From contig NZ_BAAAWE010000001.1 in NCBI RefSeq assembly GCF_039534915.1, positions 8,141,452-8,205,451 of the forward strand: a stretch of 64,000 bases of DNA, written 5' to 3'. A program made the translations under genes and the position numbers. The notes under the pieces are model-generated. The model searched no databases. It was not told where the DNA came from and saw only the letters and a list, made by a program, of their open reading frames with translations. Origin of the DNA: Streptomyces roseofulvus (GTDB lineage: Bacteria > Actinomycetota > Actinomycetes > Streptomycetales > Streptomycetaceae). Shown in pieces: positions 9,842 through 16,344 of the stretch; within the stretch, counting starts at the first letter, position 1, and the number at the start of each line of letters is the position of its first letter.

Positions 9842-10183
9842 ATGCTGCAAGCGAGAGATGAACATGGTCGGCGTGTGGGGAACCCGAAGTCGTCAGCGTT
9901 GAGCCGGATGGTGGCGAACCTCGGCCGGGGCAACGCCTTCGTCATCGTCGAGCGCCTCGACGATGAGGCGGATGGTGGCTGGTATGTCCAGGTGTGGCTG
10001 AGGGACGACAACACCTACCAGCTTGAATTCCGCGACGGGACCGCGGCGGAGCACTATCAGACCCGGACGATCTCTCAGGAGAAGGTGATCGCCGCCTTGA
10101 GCGGCTGGGCCGAAGGCCGCCCTGAGTGGAAGGACGCTTTCATGTGGCACAACATCAGCGCCTTCTTCGCTGACACAGACTGA
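9842..10183 (+). CDS. Hypothetical protein, about 113 residues, immunity-like size
   Basis: An acidic, aromatic-rich small protein with alternating strands: FVIVERLDDEADGGWYVQVW, then YQLEFRDGTAAEHYQTRTIS, then a helix (EKVIAALSGWAEGRPEWKDA) and an aromatic end (FMWHNISAFFADTD). Single-domain proteins of this size and composition are common as immunity partners of polymorphic toxins, but no toxin gene is adjacent and no specific family can be assigned. ATG 9842 is used; an ATG 18 bases upstream is in frame. It ends 46 bases from the convergent zinc-finger gene. It follows a dead replication-relaxation fragment with which it shares no frame. Confidence 0.5.
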   Translation: MLQARDEHGRRVGNPKSSALSRMVANLGRGNAFVIVERLDDEADGGWYVQVWLRDDNTYQLEFRDGTAAEHYQTRTISQEKVIAALSGWAEGRPEWKDAFMWHNISAFFADTD

Positions 10184-10228
10184 CCCCGCCGTCCCGAGGG
10201 TCGGCGTGGTCAGTGACCTACGTTTTGT

Positions 10229-10561
10229 TCAGCTGCGGCGCATCGGGATGACGTCCGGGTTCGCCATCGGGATGGTGGGTCGTGCTGCTTCGGGAGTGGC
10301 CAGCAGAGCGACGATGGTGACGGGCTTGTCGCAGTGCGGGCAATTCCGGACAGCCGTGGGCGCGAGGGGTGTCGGGTCCGGTGATGCCGGGGTCATCGTC
10401 TCGCCTTCAGCAGCATCGGCTGCTTCGTCGCGTTCGCGGCGTCGGCGTCGGCTCGCCTCTGCTTTGCAGCGGGGTGTGCAGTAGGTGTGCCGGGCCCCCG
10501 CACTGGGATTGACCTGGAATGACGTCCAGCAGATCGGGCACTCCCGGAATTCAACCAGCAC
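10229..10561 (-). CDS. Small zinc-finger protein coupled to IstB
   Basis: A 110-residue protein beginning at GTG 10561, with GGGGAGA about 7 bases ahead. The start lies 11 bases inside the end of the istB-like frame, so translation is probably coupled. Two cysteine pairs are seen: CPICWTSF near the start with HTYCTPRCKAEASRR, and later NCPHCDKPVTIVALLATPEA, a phrase that recurs in small actinobacterial proteins. The middle is strongly basic (RRRRRERDEA). Such proteins frequently accompany IstB-like ATPases or helix-turn-helix genes in Streptomyces mobile elements. A nucleic-acid-binding accessory role is inferred, not shown. Confidence 0.6.
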   Translation of the reverse strand: MLVEFRECPICWTSFQVNPSAGARHTYCTPRCKAEASRRRRRERDEAADAAEGETMTPASPDPTPLAPTAVRNCPHCDKPVTIVALLATPEAARPTIPMANPDVIPMRRS

Positions 10562-11043
10562 GTCCGGTCTCCCCTTTGCGGAGGTTGTCGGAGTGGGATT
10601 GGTGCGAGCGGAGGCGGTAGGACGGTCCATCGATGCCGACCACGGCAGCGCGGTGCAGGAGCCGGTCGAGCATCGCGGCGGCCACGGTGGCGTCGCCGAA
10701 GGCGCCGGCCCAGTCGGCGATACCGACGTTGGTCGTGAGGATCGTGCTCGACTTCAGATACCTCTGGTTGATCACCTGGAAGAGAGCGGACGCGCCGTCG
10801 CCCGGCAGCGGCAGATAGCCCAGTTCGTCGATCATGAGCAGGCGGGGGCCGGCGAAGAACCGCATGACGCTTGACCAGCGGCCTTCGAGTGCGGCTTTGT
10901 GGCATTTGGCGGCGAGTTCCGCGGCGGTGGTGAAGTAGACGCGGTGGCCGGCGTCGACCGCGGAGCGGGCAAGGGCGACGGCCAGCATGGTCTTGCCGAC
11001 GCCGGGCGGGCCGACCAGCAGGACGTTGGAGGCCCGGATCGTC
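10551..11043 (-). pseudogene. istB: IstB-like AAA+ ATPase, 5'-truncated
   Basis: The minus frame contains the complete ATPase core of IS21-family IstB transposition helpers: Walker A LLVGPPGVGKTMLAVALARS, Walker B RLLMIDELGYLPL, a sensor stretch TILTTNVGIADWAGAFGD, and the arginine-finger region AMLDRLLHRAAV. The amino-terminal domain that recruits the transposase is missing. At about 11043 the sequence switches to an unrelated gene on the other strand, and the frame only appears longer because it reads antisense through that gene. The ATPase is therefore probably not expressed from its own promoter. No complete istA partner is present; an istA-like fragment occurs at 13.9-14.2 kb. Confidence 0.75.
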
Positions 11044-11556
11044 TTCATCCCGGACGCCGCCGAGGCTCCCGCGCCTGCCGAGCCGGTCATCGACCCCGCC
11101 GTCCTGGCCCGCCAGGCGGTCGACTCGATGCGCCTGGACGGCCCGTCGGTGGCCTCGCCGCGCGCGGCCGGCCGGTACCTGATCGGCATGCCCATGTGGC
11201 TGTGGGCCACCCCGTCCCCGTCGACGTTCGGGCCGGTGTCGGCGTCCGCCTCCGCCGGGGCCGTCACCGTCACCGCCACCGCCAAGGTGACGTCGGTCCG
11301 CTGGACGACGGGCGACGGCACCACCATCACCTGCACGGGCCCCGGCACCCCGTACGCGGCCCGGCACGGCGCCCAGGACTCGCCCACGTGCGGCCACCGC
11401 TACACCCGCTCCGCCGAGTACGAGGGCACCGCCACCTCGACCTGGACCGTCACGTGGGAGGCGCCCGCCCTCGGCGACTCCGGCACGATCACCGAGACCC
11501 GCGCCACGGCGTTCACGGCGTGGGTGGGCGAGGCGCAGGCCGTCGGCACCAGCTGA
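11044..11556 (+). pseudogene. Tail of an integrative-plasmid ATP/GTP-binding-annotated protein
   Basis: The plus frame reads GRYLIGMPMWLWATPSPSTF, then VTVTATAKVTSVRWTTGDGT and CGHRYTRSAEYEGTATSTWT, ending at TGA 11554-11556. This Ig-like carboxy-terminal domain is found in Streptomyces plasmid and integrative-element proteins that databases label ATP/GTP-binding protein. The amino-terminal part with the signal peptide is missing because an istB fragment abuts at about 11043. The last 45 codons are duplicated at 24904-25038. Function in the element is unknown; a secreted or surface role is inferred from the domain type. Confidence 0.6.
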
Positions 11557-11581
11557 CCCGCGCGGCAAGGGGAAACGGGAA

Positions 11582-11599
11582 CTTCCCCAATTGGGGAAG
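11582..11599. promoter_or_regulatory. 18-bp perfect palindrome CTTCCCCAATTGGGGAAG, copy A
   Basis: It lies 25 bases after the stop codon of the ATP/GTP-binding gene tail and is conserved in the second copy at 25064-25081. It could terminate transcription or be bound by a dimeric regulator. Confidence 0.5.
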
Positions 11600-11722
11600 A
11601 ACGATCTTGATCCCCGCTCACCACCAGGCTTACCACCGCGCTTACCACCGCAGGTCAACGGCCCGGGGCGACCGCTCGCCGGTACCGCCCGCCGCGAGGC
11701 CCCGTGGCCGAGGCAGCCGACC

Positions 11723-11804
11723 GGGTTGCCTCCCAGGTTGCCCTACAACTAGCCCTGCAAGGTGCTCTCCAAGTTGCCCTGCAAGTTGCTCTGCAGGTTG
11801 CCCC
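11723..11804 (+). repeat. Iteron-like array of TTGCCCTGCAAG units, copy A
   Basis: About six imperfect units of 12-16 bases, built on GGTTGCC and TGCAAGTTGC, occupy 80 bases. Each unit contains the partly palindromic TTGCCCTGCAA. Arrays like this mark replication origins or transfer loci on plasmids. Which applies here is inference. Confidence 0.5.
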
Positions 11805-12112
11805 CAGGCTCTTGCGGCGACGGGCGAACCTGCAGCTCAGGCCGTGCGGTCAAGGGGTGCGCGCCGCGCCGACTACTTCTGTACGGGACCCTCCTGGAGC
11901 TCCGAGGCCCGTACGAAGCCCGGCCCGAGGACCCGCCGGCCCCGCGCTACGCCCGCCGGCTGTGCGTCCAGCACACCCCGGCGGCGAAGTTCCTCTGTGT
12001 TGGGCAGTGGCACGGCGGGCAGGTCGTCAAGGTCTGCCTGCGCGGCAGTTCGCGCAGAGGCCGGGCCCGGCCCGAGGAGGCGTCGATCAGTCACCGCCGA
12101 ATCGTAGGCCCC

Positions 12113-12206
12113 GGTAGGGTCGGGTTCAGCCCGCGCCGATATGGCGTGCGCGGGCGAGGCCCGGTGCCCAGATGCGCTCTGGGAGCAGTACCACCGGGCC
12201 GCCCCT
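12113..12206 (+). repeat. 94-bp segment shared with 29719-29811, copy A
   Basis: The segment is nearly identical to 29719-29811. It contains a TAGGGT hexamer that could act as a -10 element, then CGCGCCGATATGG and a frame beginning MACAGEARCP. In both places the frame (LWEQYHRAAP) soon degenerates. It looks like the promoter and first codons of a plasmid gene left behind twice. The surrounding 12036-12481 holds no intact gene. Confidence 0.55.
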
Positions 12207-12481
12207 ACACGCTGCCTGACGGCCCCCCTCCGCCCCGCCGGGATCTTCCTGGGCGGGGCGGAAACCCGTTCAGGCGTCTGGCGCGTCCTCGGCGGGTTAC
12301 GGATTGCCGGTTACAGCCCCGGTGGGAACGCCGGTTCTGGCTGCTCAGGGCGCACTCCGGAACGGCCCGCCAGCGCCGCGCCGCGTCTCACCTGCCCGGC
12401 CACCGCCCCAGCCCTGACCGGCCCTGCGGGGCCCCGCTGCGCGGCATCGTCGTCCAGCTCGGCAGGGAGCTCGGCGCCCGG

Positions 12482-12922
12482 TCAGGAGGCGGCAGTACGG
12501 TCGAAGCTGGTGATGTTCAGCTTCACGCCCTCCGTGCTCTTGAGGGTCGTCGGGAACTCCCCGGTTGCGGTCTGGCCGGGCTGGACGTCGGTCTCAAGCT
12601 GCGTTCCGTTCGCCACCCGGGTGCCGCTTGCGTCGATCGCTTCCCAGTCCCATGAGTAGTTCGACTTCTTGCCGCTGCTGTTCTTGATCGTCCATACCAG
12701 CCAGATGTTGGTGATGCCGGCCTGTGAACGGTCGTCGAGCTTGAAGCTGACCAGATCAGCTCGCTCGCTCGCACCCTCCGGCGACCTCTCGGCGGTGGTC
12801 TCCCCTTCCGGGGCAGGCGTACTGCTCTCATCACTGCTGCAGGCAGTACCAAAGGCCAGACCGAAGGCCGTGACCACAGCGATGAGCACTGAAGAACGGG
12901 CGTGACGACGGTGAACGCGCAT
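12482..12922 (-). CDS. Secreted lipoprotein with FxLYD-like domain
   Basis: The 146-residue precursor begins at ATG 12922, preceded by a strong AAGGAGGATCAGCC site that rules out the longer upstream frame. The signal peptide has a twin-basic start (MRVHRRHARSSV), a hydrophobic core (LIAVVTAFGLAFG) and the lipobox FGTACS, so the mature protein should be lipid-anchored at its cysteine. A Ser/Thr/Glu-rich linker follows. The folded part (VSFKLDDRSQAGITNIWLVW, then SWDWEAIDASGTRVANGT and GQTATGEFPTTL) resembles FxLYD-type beta-sandwich domains of cell-surface proteins. It is monocistronic and of unknown ligand. Confidence 0.8.
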   Translation of the reverse strand: MRVHRRHARSSVLIAVVTAFGLAFGTACSSDESSTPAPEGETTAERSPEGASERADLVSFKLDDRSQAGITNIWLVWTIKNSSGKKSNYSWDWEAIDASGTRVANGTQLETDVQPGQTATGEFPTTLKSTEGVKLNITSFDRTAAS

Positions 12923-13095
12923 GGCTGATCCTCCTTGCCCCTCCATCCTGCGCTGCAGCCGCCCAGCTATCGACTCGGCAGCCTTCGCCGTCCTCCTCGG
13001 CCGCGCCGCCGCCCTGTCTCCTTGCCGGCGACCCTGTTCCGTCCTCGACGTCCCTCGGCGGCTGCGCCCCGCGCTGCTCGCCTCGCCGCCGTCCC

Positions 13096-13307
13096 CTGCT
13101 CCCCGTACGTGCGGGTTATGGCCCCTGACCCAGACAGCGACACATCACGCACGATGCTGCTCCCCGCACGCGCGGGGATGGCCCCGCGGCCTTCGCGTGG
13201 ATCGGGACGGCGCGCGGCTGTCCCCGCTCTCGCGGGGGATGGTCCTCTCGCCCTCGCGGAGGCGGTCCGGGTGATCGGCTGCTCCCCGCTCGCGCGGGTT
13301 AGGACGA
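13096..13307 (+). CRISPR. Relic type I-E-like CRISPR array, four degenerate repeats
   Basis: Four copies of a 29-base motif close to CTGCTCCCCGCACGCGCGG start at 13096, 13157, 13218 and 13279, exactly 61 bases apart. This gives three 32-base spacers (13125-13156, 13186-13217, 13247-13278). The motif is the known Streptomyces type I-E repeat type, with inverted CCCCGC and GCGGGG arms. The first and last repeats have GGGTTA instead of GGGGATGG and the third has one extra G, so the array is decaying. No cas gene is found in the window. Confidence 0.8.
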
Positions 13308-13358
13308 TGCCACCCGCCCGCCTGTTGTGGTGTCGGACCCTGCTGACAGGGTTGCCGC

Positions 13359-13943
13359 ATGGACGAGTTCATGGGCACCCAGGCCCCGCCCCGCCGGATT
13401 CAAGATGCTGTTGAGGCGCTGACGGCGTTCGAGCAGGCATGGTCGGAGCTGACCGTGCTCCGGCGTCCAGAGCCCGCGAAGGTCGATTGGGCGGCTGTCG
13501 AAAGCGGTCTGGGCACCGCTCTCCCGCCGGACTTCAAGCTGCTCACCGAGCTCTATCCCCGCCTCGTGGTGGGGGACACGCTCTTCGTCACCTCCCCGCA
13601 GCCCGGCGATGAGCAGGCATGGGTCGAAGCCACACTCGAAGACCTGGAGATCGTCGAGGAGTGGTGCGAATACGCGGAGCTCGATCCGCCGGTGCAGGCT
13701 TTCCCGGCATCTGGCGGCCTTCTCCGCTGCGGGTCGACAGACTGGGGCGACTACCTCCTGTGGTCGACAAGCGGGGATGGCGCCGAATGGACGATCACCG
13801 TGGCCACCCGCGGAGGCGGCTGGTGGCACTACAACGGCGGACTCGTGCAGTTCCTCACCGGACTGGTGGACGGCAGCGTCGACCAGTGGGGACTGCACAC
13901 GATCAGGCCCACCATCACCGGCCACCCCCCGGCCTCTGCTTGA
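13359..13943 (+). CDS. SUKH-family (SMI1/KNR4-like) protein
   Basis: A 194-residue protein with the SUKH signature: an amphipathic amino-terminal helix, VDWAAVESGLGTALPPDFKL followed by LTELYP, an acidic middle, and an aromatic carboxy-terminal half (STDWGDYLLWSTSGDGAEWT, then GGGWWHYNGGLVQFLTGLVD). SUKH proteins commonly act as intracellular immunity proteins against polymorphic toxins. No toxin gene lies nearby, so it may be an orphan. The start at 13359 has AGGG about 8 bases ahead; an in-frame ATG at 13371 is possible. It begins 51 bases after the last CRISPR repeat and probably has its own promoter. Confidence 0.75.
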   Translation: MDEFMGTQAPPRRIQDAVEALTAFEQAWSELTVLRRPEPAKVDWAAVESGLGTALPPDFKLLTELYPRLVVGDTLFVTSPQPGDEQAWVEATLEDLEIVEEWCEYAELDPPVQAFPASGGLLRCGSTDWGDYLLWSTSGDGAEWTITVATRGGGWWHYNGGLVQFLTGLVDGSVDQWGLHTIRPTITGHPPASA

Positions 13944-14215
13944 AGTCGTGTTCTGCCGGCAGACGCTGCATGGTCTGCGGTGTCGTGTGCTTCTGCTGCG
14001 CCGGCGTGTCCAGGCCCTCACGCCGCATTTCGTCGATGAAGCCCTTCACCGGCTCCAGCACGCTCGGCCGTGGCGGCGGCTTCCGATTCGACGGTGCCGG
14101 CGGCTCCAACGCCGTCCGCACCGGGTTCCGCGGGCACCTTGACCGCGCGGCGAGCTCCCGCCCCGACAGCCCCTGCTCGCGATGAACCCGGCGGATCCTC
14201 TCGAACGGCCTACCA
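13940..14215 (-). pseudogene. IstA-like transposase fragment (IS21 family)
   Basis: The minus frame has the amino-terminal helix-turn-helix phrase of IS21 transposases: PFERIRRVHREQGLSGRELA, then PRNPVRTALEPPAPSNRKPP and SVLEPVKGFIDEMRREGLDT. The catalytic DDE domain is absent and the frame stops after QRLPAEHDF. It may come from the same IS21-type insertion as the istB fragment 3 kb to the left, but the two are no longer adjacent. Confidence 0.6.
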
Positions 14216-14421
14216 CGTGACCTGTGCACCAGCGGTTTCCCTGGCCTGGACCGTGATCAACAGGCACAGCGTGACGGCCAACCAGCGCTCCCTCTCGCCA
14301 TTGCTCCGAAAGCGGCATGTTCCACACCATCACGCCGCATGGTTCCCGACTCACCGATGAACCACCGGCTCCCGTCCACATCGAAGACGTGGCTTTCCTT
14401 CACCCCGACAAAGACACTCGA

Positions 14422-14565
14422 CTGCTCCCCGCGTATGCGGGGATGGCCCTCACGGCGAGCCCATGGACCCGGCGGCCTCGGCTGCTTCCCGCGCCCGCGG
14501 GCTGGCGACCGTCATCACCCCGCCGGGGCTCGGCGCCTGCTCCCCGCACAAACGCACCTCACCGC
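14422..14565 (+). CRISPR. Second relic CRISPR-like cluster, three repeats
   Basis: Repeat-like motifs start at 14422 (CTGCTCCCCGCGTATGCGGG, then GATGGCCC), 14482 (CTGCTTCCCGCGCCCGCGGG) and 14537 (CTGCTCCCCGCACAAACG). Spacing is 60 then 55 bases instead of 61, so the cluster has suffered deletions. The first repeat matches the array at 13096 well; the third has lost its second arm. An ISL3-like transposase fragment abuts on the right, which may have truncated it. Confidence 0.55.
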
Positions 14566-14573
14566 AGCCGGTG

Positions 14574-14770
14574 ACCGCCCGGCCGCCCTCGCCCCGAACC
14601 GTCGCCGGATGGATCCTGTGCCGTCCGGACACCCGTACCGAACCCGGGCAACTCCAGCTCAAGGCCGCCCGGACGCACTGCCCAGAAAACGACGCCCTCA
14701 CCAGGCACGTCCGCTCCTTCGCGACCATGCTCACCGAGCGCCTGCCCGGCTGGCTCGTGCATACCGTCAC
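14574..14770 (+). pseudogene. ISL3-family transposase, carboxy-terminal fragment
   Basis: The plus frame reads PPSPRTVAGWILCRPDTRTE, then QLQLKAARTHCPENDALTRH and VRSFATMLTERLPGWL. This phrase is typical of the carboxy-terminal part of ISL3-type transposases in actinobacteria. Nothing upstream belongs to the same protein, and the frame runs into the left end of an IS5-type element at 14784. It is a dead fragment. Confidence 0.55.
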
Positions 14771-14783
14771 TCTGTCGGGCTCA

Positions 14784-15625
14784 GGTCTGTCCCGTAAATG
14801 ATCTATGGCATGCCGATCGCGTATCGGACCCTGTGCTCATCCGGCGAGGGTGAGGTTGTGGAGTCGGGCGATGCCGAGCATGGCGTGGTGAACCCCGTCG
14901 CCCTTGAGGCGGCAGTCGCGGAGGACCTTCCACGTCTTCATTCGTGCGAAGGCGTGCTCGACGCGGGCGCGGACCTTGCGGTGGGAGGCGTTGTGCTCCT
15001 CTTTCCAGGCCGGTAGTTCGGCCTGGCCTCGTTCACGGTGGTGCGGGATGACCAGGCCGGTGCCGCGGTAGCCGCCGTCAGCGATCACGGTTGTTCTGCC
15101 GACGGCGGCCTTCGCGCCGGACAGCTCCCATGCCTTGCAGTCGTTGCGGTTGCCCGGCAGGGGCCGGCCGACGGCTACGACGAGCCGGGTGTCAGCGTCG
15201 GTGATGACTTGGTGGTTGATGGAGTAGCGGTAGTTCTTCGGCTGCTCGGTGATGCTGTGGTCGCGGGTGGGAACCATGGTGCCGTCCACGATCAGCACGG
15301 TGTCCTTGCGGAACCGCCGGCGCTGTTGCAGCGAGAGCAACGGCCCGAAATGGTTGATGATGTGGTCGGCAGCCGACTTCGACACCCCGAACAGCAGGGC
15401 GAGCTGGCGCAGGGTGAGGTTGGTGCGCCAGTACGCGGCGACCAGCAAGACCCGGTCCTCCAGGGGCAGGCTCCAGGGCCGGCCCTTGCGGACCGGATCA
15501 GCACCCTCGCGCCGGAGCGCGGTGATAGCAGCCTGCCGAACTGCCGCGCGCTCAGCCCGGTGAACGGGGCTATCCAGGACAGCTGCGACGCCGTGATCAC
15601 ACCAGTCACGGCGAGATCCTCACAC
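14784..15625 (-). mobile_element. IS5-type insertion sequence, decayed copy
   Basis: The left terminal repeat (14784-14805, GGTCTGTCCCGTAAATGATC then TA) matches the ends of the better-preserved copy at 22538-24197. No right terminal repeat is found in the following few hundred bases, so the right boundary is approximate. The transposase inside carries a frameshift, and the copy is probably immobile by itself. Confidence 0.65.
14837..15609 (-). pseudogene. IS5-family transposase, frameshifted
   Basis: The minus-strand gene begins at GTG 15609 (TGVITASQLSWIAPFTGLSA) and is shifted by one base near 15530. It then continues as LVAAYWRTNLTLRQLALLFG to the stop at 14837-14839. Conserved features are a helix-turn-helix (FGVSKSAADHIINHFG), the first catalytic aspartate region (LIVDGTMVPTRDHS), the second (TTVIADGGYRGTG) and the terminal helix with VRARVEHAFARMKTW. 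It is closely related to the intact transposase at 22592-23362. The shift has no slippery heptamer, so a simple mutation is more likely than programmed frameshifting. Confidence 0.7.
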
Positions 15626-15699
15626 GGCCCCGCCGGTACCGCCGAGCTGATCACTTCCTATCCTAGCCAGGCACAGATCCTTGGCCGCGGGTCAGGGGA

Positions 15700-16083
15700 T
15701 CAACGATCTTCCCACTGGGTGCGGGCGAGCTCCGTGTTCGTCCGGACCAGGTCCTCGTCGTCCTCGATCATGAACAGCGAATACCGGCCCATTGCGTCCA
15801 GGGCGTCGAAGACCCGGTGGGCCCAGGCGTCCGAGTCCGGCTGATTGGCAGTGACCCGGGCCGGGTGAGAATGGTATGGCTCGTCCAGGTCTGGCGGCAC
15901 GGCGACCCAGCAGCTCAGCCAGTGCTCGTTGTCCCCCCAGGTGAAGGAGGGGGATCGCCCGTCGGTGTCACAGAAGAACTCGATGCCGAAGGCCGCTTCG
16001 AGGTCGGCCCGCACGGCCTCCGCGAGGGTGGCCCCAGGGGCCTGCGGCCCCCGGAAGCCGGCGTAGATGTCGTATTCGATCAA
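15700..16083 (-). CDS. Hypothetical acidic protein, 127 residues
   Basis: The likely start is TTG 16083, preceded by TGAGG about 9 bases earlier, giving an amino-terminal strand (IEYDIYAGFRGPQAPGA). An in-frame GTG at 16140 is the longer alternative. The protein is acidic and mixed alpha/beta: VRADLEAAFGIEFFCDTDGR, SFTWGDNEHWLSCWVAVPPD, then ARVTANQPDSDAWAHRVFDA with LDAMGRYSLFMIEDDEDLVR. Two cysteines are not conserved-motif like. Size, charge and pattern resemble immunity-type proteins, but no family can be named. It sits between a dead IS and the divergently oriented acyl-CoA synthetase gene. Confidence 0.55.
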   Translation of the reverse strand: MIEYDIYAGFRGPQAPGATLAEAVRADLEAAFGIEFFCDTDGRSPSFTWGDNEHWLSCWVAVPPDLDEPYHSHPARVTANQPDSDAWAHRVFDALDAMGRYSLFMIEDDEDLVRTNTELARTQWEDR

Positions 16084-16344
16084 GATGATCAGCCTCAGTC
16101 CACGTCGAAGGTCTCCTCGTAGCAGTATCCGATCAGTCACACCTGGGTGAACTCACGCGACGCTCGTCTTTACACCGGATTTTCCAGACCTGATGTGCGC
16201 GCAGCACCGCAAGGCCGGAAAGCGAATTCGTGATCCAACTCCCCTACCCAGCCCGGCGATTTAGCCCTAGCCTCTGCACCACCCCCCAAAGTTACTCGCC
16301 AGTCAACCGATGTGTGATGGGTGCCCTCGGGCCCGGAGGCCGAC

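Larger units (their letters stand above)
11422..12035 (+). repeat. Duplicated integrative-plasmid block, copy A
   Basis: This ~614-base segment recurs at 24904-25505 with scattered substitutions and small indels. It contains, in order, the 3' end of the ATP/GTP-binding gene, a perfect 18-bp palindrome, clustered GCTTACCACC repeats, an iteron-like TTGCCCTGCAAG array and a 3' segment. In copy A the 3' segment is G/C-rich at third positions in the plus frame (LLLYGTLLELRGPYEARPED and RLCVQHTPAAKFLCVGQWHG), which suggests a small coding remnant without a clear start. Two related integrative plasmids, or one duplication, would explain the pair. Confidence 0.8.

Noticed and set aside
14837..15609. 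Programmed frameshift in the first IS5-type copy
   Set aside because: No slippery heptamer at the shift near 15530, and the sister copy has a continuous frame.
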